64,000 nt of DNA from positions 27,139 through 91,138 of the forward strand of contig CAIOHR010000305.1 in the NCBI GenBank assembly GCA_903858115.1. Direction: 5' to 3'. Every line of letters begins with the position of its first letter. Position 1 is the stretch's first letter. The notes beneath the pieces were generated by a model. The model saw only the letters and a list, made by a program, of their open reading frames with translations. It was not told where the DNA came from and made no database searches. Shown piece by piece: positions 9,701 to 15,877 of this stretch. Origin of the DNA: an uncultured Pirellula sp. Its GTDB lineage: Bacteria > Planctomycetota > Planctomycetia > Pirellulales > Pirellulaceae. Both the position numbers and the translations under genes were made by a program.

Positions 9701-10189
9701 CCCGAGCGACTTTACAATGACGTAAAGGACCTTGTAGAAAAACTCGACAAGGCAGCCGCGCAAGACGAGCAAACAATTTCGACGATTCAACTCGACGGAA
9801 GTGTCAATCCAACCTTGATCCAAAACACGATTGCGAACGTTTTCGGCCCAAGCGTAAAGACCAGTTCTGCATCCAGCCCGCAAACGAACACGAGTCAAAC
9901 GAATCGAACAACCAACACCAATTCCCCGTTTGATCCGAATGCGTTCCGCAATCGAACCGGTGGTGCGAATCCGTTCGGTGGATTCGGCGGCGGAGCGAAT
10001 CCGTTTGGCGGCGGTGGATTTAATCCATTCGGTGGAGGTGGTGGCAATTTCGGTCGTCAAGGCGGTATGGGCACGGGTGGTGCGAACCCATTCGGTGGCG
10101 GAAACACCGGCCGAGGCCAAGGGGGTGGCACCCGAGGGACGGGCGGCACAGGTGGCACTGGCACTAGAGGTACAAGAGGAAACCGATAG
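6713..10189 (+). CDS. Large secretin N-domain protein, first gene of a type II secretion-like operon
   Basis: The 1158-residue protein begins with a signal peptide (about 1-26, ending GSALAEG). Residues of roughly 30-200 form a charged helical region with LLSEQQRATAEKW and VLTDEQKNKWVAL, reminiscent of Spy/CpxP-like 'LTxxQ' motifs. From about 245 there is an STN/N0-like domain and then repeated secretin N domains (for example KIVRLSLQYVSAEEVMGVAR, TNNIIFRGTKADHDLLDKII, LNAVWVQANPIDAMFVEDLL, NNVLIVVGPERLYNDVKDLV). The tail is rich in Gly, Asn, Pro and Phe with NPFGG repeats. I do not find the pore-forming secretin domain or its VPxLGDIPxLGxLF motif. It sits where gspD would be, so a periplasmic scaffold or secretin partner is my inference. 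Confidence 0.8.
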   Translation: MKIYRSLRSTFLATLLATTSIGSALAEGNPDFVGILATITDPANAADLGLSQNQVERLVSLIKQHESKALDFASQLRNLPSAERRKKERESVREIETKGYELLSEQQRATAEKWRLQKLGPMALLDSETATQLGVSPEQVSKFDNILEGRSALARSMGSREKAAEEIQKRLVEVLTDEQKNKWVALVGAPIAKEQSSDNVAASPSDAKGVVSGSEATGAAVPSVAELRMRARTQPSGTQDRASGSQDGLLLNFNAAPWPEVLKWLAREADLSLQMDYLPTGTFTYSDSKRYSVAEAMDIMNGILLTKGYTLIKKQRILTTLDLESGESPEVMRRRIADMAELVSFSELDRRGEYELVKCLFALERTSIEEMEKEVKLLLGPQGSVIPMTSAQQLLVTETGGKLRIIRDTIERSENPQGSRSAKIVRLSLQYVSAEEVMGVARNLLKIKENEFVADDISISTDTFGSTLFATGTVDKLQKLQDIVVELDKKPGESGTKASTEQPFIKSHSILGSDPTTTEAVLQSAFAGQPNINMAVDPKTNNIIFRGTKADHDLLDKIISELAGQASDVEFIPLGNSDPQLVLQTLERLYGKIAKDKDPATIKGPIYSLDPTSNRMMVKGTTQEVEQIKILIGKLEESSPIADSFGDGMRMLPMKGKAAERMLEQVQMMIEARKSRIKVVMPKKADEPASKDAGSKEESKSTTSPKVPVKENNPISAVSRPSEVLTAAYFQESQRESAGGEVRIFQGPTGLVIASDDPEAMREFDMMLREAQKQMAQAPSEPTIRYLEHISAAAAKELVEKVIAGEQATGGAGGGLLGDVASSVLGGGGMFGSLFGGGGGSSGGASAGVSGASTVGTVVLTADARLNAVWVQANPIDAMFVEDLLAAVDIPESPSEIRTRGGTNLIFVENNPVADIETVVKATFAAYIGGGGAGGAGGAPGAQRQPSPEEFINAMRGAIGGGRRGGGGGGGAQSELKEQTMTISSDKKNNVLIVVGPERLYNDVKDLVEKLDKAAAQDEQTISTIQLDGSVNPTLIQNTIANVFGPSVKTSSASSPQTNTSQTNRTTNTNSPFDPNAFRNRTGGANPFGGFGGGANPFGGGGFNPFGGGGGNFGRQGGMGTGGANPFGGGNTGRGQGGGTRGTGGTGGTGTRGTRGNR

Positions 10190-10191
10190 TC

Positions 10192-11892
10192 ATGATTACT
10201 GAAGCTGGTGAATTGCTTCTTCGCCGTGGTCTCATCACTGCAGAACAGCTAGTGCAGTCCAGGGCGAATCTGAACGGCAATGGAATCCTCGAAAGCATCA
10301 TCGAATCGGGGTTTGCACGTGAAGAAGATGCGCTCAAAGCGATCGCCGAAGAATTCGGGCTCGACTACATCGACCTGCGCGAAACGAATGTTGATCTTTC
10401 GTTGCTTGCGACCTTTCCGCAAAAGTTGATCTATCGACATAGTCTCTTCCCGATCAAGAAGGAAGGGGGACAGTTGTTCGTTGCAACCAACAACCCACTG
10501 GACCTCTATCCGATCGATGAAGCAGCCGCAGCAACGGGGATGCAGATCGTTCCGTTGGTTGCCGAAAAGGTAGAAATTGCCAAACTCGTCAAAAAGCACC
10601 TGGGCGTTGGTAGCGAGACCATCGAAGGTTTGCTCGCCAACAAGTCCGACGATGACGAGATCGAGTTACTTGAGAAGATCGAAGCGGACGGTAGTGAACT
10701 GAGTGAACAGGCTCAGGAAGCATCTGTTGTTCGATTGGTCAATGAAGTATTGGTGGAAGCGATCGACTCCAGGGCGAGCGACGTTCACATCGAATCACAA
10801 GGTAGCGGTCTCGTCATTCGTTATCGAATCGACGGTATCCTTCACAATCAGCCAGCTCCACCGGAAATCAATCGATTTCAAGCAGCGATCATCTCCCGAC
10901 TCAAGATTATGGCTCGGCTGAATATAGCGGAGAAGCGATTACCACAGGACGGCCGGATCAAACTTCGCGTGCATGGTCGCGAAATCGATATTCGGTTGTC
11001 AGTCATTCCGATGATTCACGGCGAAAGCTTGGTCATGCGGATCCTTGACAAGGGATCGATGAAGTTCGACTTGCGCAACCTTGGGATGGGTGAGGCAACG
11101 TATAAACTCTTCAGCGAGTTGATTCGATTACCACACGGAATCATTTTGGTGACAGGACCAACAGGTTCTGGAAAAACAACAACGCTGTATAGTTCCCTTT
11201 TGGAGATTCAATCGCCGGAAGTAAAGATCATCACGACCGAGGATCCAGTTGAGTATCAGCTCGAAGGGATAAATCAGATTCAGGTCCATCCAAAGATTGG
11301 TTTGACGTTCGCTGCTTCTTTGAGAAGTATTTTGCGACACGACCCTGACGTTGTGCTCGTCGGTGAAATTCGGGATGCGGAGACGGCGGAGAACGCCATC
11401 CAAGCTTCCTTGACAGGTCACACCGTTTTCAGCACGCTTCACACGAATGATGCGGCGGGTGCATTCACTCGAATTGTCGACATGGGGATTGAACCGTTCC
11501 TCGTGGCGAGCACGGTGGAAGGGATCATGGCGCAGCGACTTGTTCGGCGGCTATGTCTGGATTGCAAAGAAGCGTATACTCCCAAGCCTGACGATATGCC
11601 AAAAGATTTCCCATGGGAAAAGCTGGAAGGCAGACCGTTGTATCGCGCCAAAGGCTGCCGTTCGTGTCGCGGATTGGGATATTCGGGACGATTTGGTATT
11701 TATGAGTTGTTAGCGACGACGGAAAACGTACGTCAGTTAGCACATGACAGACGAAGTTCCTTTGAAATCAAGCATGCGGCCTTGAAAGCGGGTATGTTGA
11801 CTCTACGCGACGATGCATTCCGCAAGGCGATGGAAGGAACGACGAGTTTGGATGAAGTGTTGCGAGCGACCAAAGGCGACCACCTCGGATAA
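10192..11892 (+). CDS. gspE: GspE/PilB-type secretion ATPase
   Basis: The 566-residue protein is the cytoplasmic motor ATPase of a type II secretion or type IV pilus system. An N-terminal MshEN/N1E region (about 1-150) precedes the ATPase core. Visible motifs are Walker A GPTGSGKTTT (about 322-331), the Asp box and Walker B region DPDVVLVGEIRDAETAENA, the His box LTGHTVFSTLHTNDA, and a tetracysteine zinc site made of CLDC (about 452) and CRSC (about 488). Length and domain order are normal for the family. The ATG starts 2 bp after the previous stop, consistent with co-translation in the operon. Confidence 0.96.
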   Translation: MITEAGELLLRRGLITAEQLVQSRANLNGNGILESIIESGFAREEDALKAIAEEFGLDYIDLRETNVDLSLLATFPQKLIYRHSLFPIKKEGGQLFVATNNPLDLYPIDEAAAATGMQIVPLVAEKVEIAKLVKKHLGVGSETIEGLLANKSDDDEIELLEKIEADGSELSEQAQEASVVRLVNEVLVEAIDSRASDVHIESQGSGLVIRYRIDGILHNQPAPPEINRFQAAIISRLKIMARLNIAEKRLPQDGRIKLRVHGREIDIRLSVIPMIHGESLVMRILDKGSMKFDLRNLGMGEATYKLFSELIRLPHGIILVTGPTGSGKTTTLYSSLLEIQSPEVKIITTEDPVEYQLEGINQIQVHPKIGLTFAASLRSILRHDPDVVLVGEIRDAETAENAIQASLTGHTVFSTLHTNDAAGAFTRIVDMGIEPFLVASTVEGIMAQRLVRRLCLDCKEAYTPKPDDMPKDFPWEKLEGRPLYRAKGCRSCRGLGYSGRFGIYELLATTENVRQLAHDRRSSFEIKHAALKAGMLTLRDDAFRKAMEGTTSLDEVLRATKGDHLG

Positions 11893-11898
11893 TCGAAA

Positions 11899-13101
11899 AT
11901 GCCTGACTTTGCATACGTAGCCCGTGACATGAGGGGCAAGTCCATCGCAGGGACCATATCTGCGACTAATCAACGAGACGCTGCTGCACAGCTAGGATCG
12001 AAATCCCTTTTTCCGATTTCGATCACGATCAACAAAGGGTCTCAGGTCAAGAAGACACGCGGTGTTGGTGGTGCACAGATGGCGAGCTTTTACGAGCAGC
12101 TATCATCGCTTCTTCGCAGCGGTGTACCGATGATGAGAGCATTGACAGTGCTTTCCACGCAGAGTGGTTCGAGCCGTACGCTTCGCAATGCGATCTCTGA
12201 GATCAAAGCGAAGGTTGAAGAAGGGGAATCTCTAGGGGATGCGATGTCTCGCTATCCGCGGATCTTCAATTCCATGGGCGTCAACATGGTAAAGGCGGGG
12301 AGCGAAGGTGGCTTCCTCGAAGACGCACTTGAGCGGGTTGGTGCCTTTATTGAACAGCAGGAAGAGATGAAGGGAAAGACGCTCGGAGCGTTGGCTTACC
12401 CTGTGTTTATTCTCTTCGTCGGCGTGACTGTCGTTACGATTTTGCTAGTCAAGTTCGTTCCGCAGTTCGATGTCATGTTTGCCCAGTTGCGAACGAAGGG
12501 CGGATTACCGCAATCGACAGAGTTGTTGTTAGCCATCAGTCGTTTTGTTCAAGGCTATTGGTGGTTCGCGTTGGGGGTTGTGGCGGTTGTAGGATTTGCA
12601 CTCAGTCAGTATGTGAAGACAGAAAAAGGAAAAAGAACGGCAGATCTGGTCAAAATCAAGACACCTTTGTTGGGATCCGTGTTCTTAAACTTAGCGGTTT
12701 CAAGGTTCTGCCGAGTTCTTGGGACACTGCTAAAGAACGGTGTTCCTTTGTTGAAATCATTGGAAATTAGTCGCCAAGCGGCTGGCAATTTGATCCTTGC
12801 CGAAGCGGTAGAACAGGCTAGCGAGCAGATTTCAGCAGGGGAGCGGTTGGCAAAGCAGCTTGAGAAATCAGGCCACTTTCCTCAAACGGTCGTCGAGATG
12901 ATGTCCATTGCGGAAGAATCCAATACACTTGATAATGTCTTGGTTAGCATTTCAGACAACTTGGAGAAAACGACTTTTCGCCGATTAGAAATCGTGGTTC
13001 GATTACTTGAGCCATTTATGTTGTTACTGCTTGCGGGCATGGTGATGTTCGTCGTATTGGCCTTGATGTTGCCAATCTTTAACATGTCGAATTCACTTTA
13101 A
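11899..13101 (+). CDS. gspF: GspF/PilC-type inner-membrane platform protein
   Basis: The 400-residue protein has the usual N-terminal soluble part (PDFAYVARDMRGKSIAGTI) and two T2SSF repeats. The first covers about residues 65-190 (MASFYEQLSSLLRSGVPMMR) and the second about 265-390 (VSRFCRVLGTLLKNGVPLL). Membrane segments follow each repeat: VFILFVGVTVVTILLVKFV, WWFALGVVAVVGFALSQY and the C-terminal LLLLLAGMVMFVVLALMLP. GspF links the GspE motor with the pseudopilins in the inner membrane. The ATG lies 6 bp after gspE, and all further genes of the operon follow closely. Confidence 0.96.
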   Translation: MPDFAYVARDMRGKSIAGTISATNQRDAAAQLGSKSLFPISITINKGSQVKKTRGVGGAQMASFYEQLSSLLRSGVPMMRALTVLSTQSGSSRTLRNAISEIKAKVEEGESLGDAMSRYPRIFNSMGVNMVKAGSEGGFLEDALERVGAFIEQQEEMKGKTLGALAYPVFILFVGVTVVTILLVKFVPQFDVMFAQLRTKGGLPQSTELLLAISRFVQGYWWFALGVVAVVGFALSQYVKTEKGKRTADLVKIKTPLLGSVFLNLAVSRFCRVLGTLLKNGVPLLKSLEISRQAAGNLILAEAVEQASEQISAGERLAKQLEKSGHFPQTVVEMMSIAEESNTLDNVLVSISDNLEKTTFRRLEIVVRLLEPFMLLLLAGMVMFVVLALMLPIFNMSNSL

Positions 13102-13138
13102 ATTTCAAAACTCCAGATCACTAGAAGGAAACGCGATA

Positions 13139-13552
13139 ATGAAAAAAATGAAGAATAGAAGACAACGAGCGAACCGAGCAGCCTTTACATTGATGGAAGT
13201 CATGCTGGTGCTTGTGATTATCGTTGTGATCGCTGGTTTGGGGATCCGAACACTCGGTGGTACATTTGAGAGGGCAAAGATAAATACTGCCAAGGCATCT
13301 ATTTCGACGCTATCGAATTCCGTAAAAGAATATCAGATTGAGATCGGCAATGGCAATCTTCCGCAATCTCTGGAGGCACTGGTTTCACAGCCTAGTGACG
13401 TCGAGGCGGGGGCTTGGTTTGCCAAGCTGGAAAAGCTACCAATGGATCCTTGGCTTAAGCCATTTGAGTACAAGGTCAACGGCAGCACTTTTGAGATCAA
13501 GAGCAATGGACCGGATGGCGTGGCTGGTACAGCGGACGACATCACGAATTAG
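13139..13552 (+). CDS. gspG: Major pseudopilin GspG with an Ala-Phe cleavage junction
   Basis: The 137-residue protein is the major pseudopilin. It has a basic leader (MKKMKNRRQRANRA), then FTLMEVMLVLVIIVVIAGLG, the hydrophobic helix with Glu5 that builds the pseudopilus. The C-terminal part has the T2SSG pattern: LEALVSQP, MDPWLKPFEYKV and KSNGPDGVAGTADDI, where the last carries the calcium-site Asp residues. The residue before the expected cleavage site is Ala (R-A-A|FTLME), while the family almost always has Gly; the four neighbouring pseudopilins have Gly. A good ribosome-binding site (AAGGAA) precedes the ATG at 13139. Confidence 0.93.
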   Translation: MKKMKNRRQRANRAAFTLMEVMLVLVIIVVIAGLGIRTLGGTFERAKINTAKASISTLSNSVKEYQIEIGNGNLPQSLEALVSQPSDVEAGAWFAKLEKLPMDPWLKPFEYKVNGSTFEIKSNGPDGVAGTADDITN

Positions 13553-13599
13553 TGGCTAGAGGAGCCTTCCGTTTCGAACGAAAGTAGTGAACCAGACAG

Positions 13600-14310
13600 A
13601 TGGGAACTAAAAGTCTATTTTGGGAGCCATCGAGCCGCTTTCGTTTTTCTGCCTTTAGGTCCGGTGTAACGCTCATCGAGATCATGTTGGTTTTGGCTAT
13701 CCTGGTAGCCATTGCCGGAATTGTCGTTCCGACCTTCGATGGAATGATTGGAAGTCGACGCATCGTCAATTCATCCGAAAACTTAGCCAACGAGCTTGCG
13801 GAAGCACGCGTCACGGCGATGCGTACTGGGCAGGCGCAAGTGTTTAAAGCAACAATTCATTCTCGCCAGTACTCGATTACTCCTTGGTTGGATGGAGGCG
13901 AGTCTATCAATGCGGGTGCAGGGGCGACAGTATCGACAGGAGCGGCGATTGTAGAGACGGACGCCACCAACGGTGGAATGGTCGCTTCGGTGGCCGATGG
14001 TTCTGACAGTGTCAAGCAGCTATCAGAGAATGTGCAGTTTTCTGCAGTGGAAACCTTGGTGGATACTCGCAATGCGGCAGCGATCGAAACTGAGGGGGGC
14101 GTTGTACCAACGGCAGGTTCGGCGGGTGGAAGTGCGGATGGCCTTTCGTCACCGATCCTGATTTATCCAGATGGCTCATCGACTACAGCCCAGATCGTGA
14201 TCGTTGATGATCGCGGGCGACGCATGGTGATTCAATTGCGCGGGGTCGCGGGCCAAGTGTCCACGTTTAGAACAACACCGGATACGAGCGCGTATGTTCC
14301 AGGTTCTTAG
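13600..14310 (+). CDS. gspH: Minor pseudopilin GspH-like
   Basis: The 236-residue protein has a type III (prepilin) signal: a leader with arginines, cleavage at SG|VTLIEIMLVLAILVAIAGIV and Glu5 in place. The following part, SSENLANELAEARVTAMRTGQ, is typical of the GspH/FimT helix, and the rest is a beta-rich periplasmic domain ending with DDRGRRMVIQLRGVAGQV. It is longer than the common GspH because of a Gly/Ala/Ser-rich middle stretch (about residues 100-185). It sits between gspG and gspI, as in classical operons. Its 3' end overlaps the next frame by 17 bp if gspI begins at 14294. Confidence 0.85.
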   Translation: MGTKSLFWEPSSRFRFSAFRSGVTLIEIMLVLAILVAIAGIVVPTFDGMIGSRRIVNSSENLANELAEARVTAMRTGQAQVFKATIHSRQYSITPWLDGGESINAGAGATVSTGAAIVETDATNGGMVASVADGSDSVKQLSENVQFSAVETLVDTRNAAAIETEGGVVPTAGSAGGSADGLSSPILIYPDGSSTTAQIVIVDDRGRRMVIQLRGVAGQVSTFRTTPDTSAYVPGS

Positions 14311-14824
14311 GAGACGAATGGTGAATCGCATCTATCGAGAGCGTTTTCGCACATGCAAGCGACAGGGACTTTCGTTGCTTGAAGTCGTTCTCGCCTTGGC
14401 GATTCTGGCCATGACGGCAGCTCTGCTTTCTCAACTTACGCGCCAAGCGACCGACAATGCATTGGCATCGCAACGACAAGCGGATGCGCAGATATTGTGC
14501 GAGTCCACCATGGCGGAGATTTTGGCTGGCGCCATTCCGATGCAAAGTACCGATTGGACGCCGGTTCAGTTCTCGACTCGACCAGGAAACTGGCATTATC
14601 GACTGGAATCATCTGCGACTGAGCGTCAGGACATGCTCGGGTTGCGGCTAGGCATATCCGATGATCCGCAAAAGACGACGGGACAAGTCGAGCTCTTTTA
14701 CATTGTCCGATGGGTAATTGACCCGAACCTCGGGCTTGATGTACTGCCAGAGCAGACAGATGCGACCGGTACGACAGGAAGCACGACCAGCGGCGGAGCC
14801 TCTACGGCAGGAGGATTGCAATGA
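14294..14824 (+). CDS. gspI: Minor pseudopilin GspI-like
   Basis: The 176-residue protein carries a prepilin signal with cleavage at RQG|LSLLEVVLALAILAMTAALL and Glu5 conserved. Downstream DAQILCESTMAEILAG matches the GspI pattern in which a short helix follows the hydrophobic spine. The C-terminus is a Thr/Gly/Ser-rich tail (about residues 155-176) not found in typical GspI. Two starts are possible: ATG 14294, overlapping gspH, or ATG 14318, just after it. Its stop overlaps the gspJ start (ATGATG), which indicates translational coupling. Confidence 0.83.
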   Translation: MFQVLRRRMVNRIYRERFRTCKRQGLSLLEVVLALAILAMTAALLSQLTRQATDNALASQRQADAQILCESTMAEILAGAIPMQSTDWTPVQFSTRPGNWHYRLESSATERQDMLGLRLGISDDPQKTTGQVELFYIVRWVIDPNLGLDVLPEQTDATGTTGSTTSGGASTAGGLQ

Positions 14825-15870
14825 TGTGCACAATCCACCATTCCGGATCGAAGAGCGACACAGTTAAGCGAAGAAAGTCTGGATTTACGTTGTTGGAGTT
14901 GATGTTGTCGTTGGCTTTGACAGCCGTGGTCACCGTCTTGATAGGTAGTTTGGTTCAAAACTATCTTATCAATCAAGCGGTGGGGAGAGAGCGGGTTCGG
15001 CAAGCCCAGTTGTCCCGTTCGATTTTGAACATGATTGCTGAAGACATTCGTACGACAGTACGTTATCAGCCATTCGATACGAAAGGACTGACGGAGTTGC
15101 TTTCTGGTGGTGGCGGAGGAGGCGCTGGTGCTGGCGGTGCGCAACCTGGTGGAGCAGGTGGAGGGGCAGCCGCTGCGGGTAGTGCTCCAGCTAGCGGTGG
15201 AGCCGGTGGCGCGACGGACATGGATTCAGGAGTAGCCGCGTTACCACCTGGATTATATGGGACGAGCACTTCGATTGAGATTGATATCAGTCGCTTGCCT
15301 CGACCAGATGAATATTATGGCCAAGCGAGTGATCCTGTGACTGGCTCGCTCGGCGATTTGGCAACAGATATCAAGACTGTTGGCTATTATGTGCAGGCTT
15401 TGCGGACGGATGGAATTCAAGATCCTTTGGGGAGTCTTAAACCGATCGATGGCACCAACTCAACGTCCCAAGGTGCCGGTGGATTAGTCCGTCGATCTGT
15501 AGATAGAGCGATCACACAGTATGCGTATCAGCAGTCGCAATCTGATGCGTTGATGAGGACGGGGCAATTGCTGGCTCCCGAAGTGATCGCGATTGAGTTT
15601 CAGTACTTTGATGGTGCGATGTGGCAAACGGAATGGGATAGCAGCACGCAGGGGCTACCTCGCGTAGTGAAAATTACGATCGCAGTGCAACGAGAATCGA
15701 ATGCGAAGAAGTCGCCAATGGAGCCGGGAGTGATGATCTCGTCGATCACTAGTTCTATGCAAGCGGAATATGGAATCGACATCTACTCAACCAATACAAT
15801 CATTCCCGGCTCTCAACTTTTGATGGGGCCGCAATCCACGGATTCGGGGATGAGCTCGATGGGGCTCTAG
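14821..15870 (+). CDS. gspJ: Minor pseudopilin GspJ-like with a glycine-rich insert
   Basis: The 349-residue protein has the prepilin signal KSG|FTLLELMLSLALTAVVTVLI with Glu5 and then RVRQAQLSRSILNMIAEDIRT, the usual amphipathic continuation. Common GspJ proteins are about 200 residues. Here a Gly/Ala-rich stretch (about residues 97-135, with runs of five or six Gly) is inserted before the beta domain. The C-terminal VIAIEFQYFDGAMWQTEWDS fits the family pattern of a predicted strand with a Trp. It overlaps gspI by 4 bp and ends 7 bp before gspK. It would form part of the pseudopilus tip complex. Confidence 0.83.
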   Translation: MMCTIHHSGSKSDTVKRRKSGFTLLELMLSLALTAVVTVLIGSLVQNYLINQAVGRERVRQAQLSRSILNMIAEDIRTTVRYQPFDTKGLTELLSGGGGGGAGAGGAQPGGAGGGAAAAGSAPASGGAGGATDMDSGVAALPPGLYGTSTSIEIDISRLPRPDEYYGQASDPVTGSLGDLATDIKTVGYYVQALRTDGIQDPLGSLKPIDGTNSTSQGAGGLVRRSVDRAITQYAYQQSQSDALMRTGQLLAPEVIAIEFQYFDGAMWQTEWDSSTQGLPRVVKITIAVQRESNAKKSPMEPGVMISSITSSMQAEYGIDIYSTNTIIPGSQLLMGPQSTDSGMSSMGL

Positions 15871-15877
15871 GAGAATT

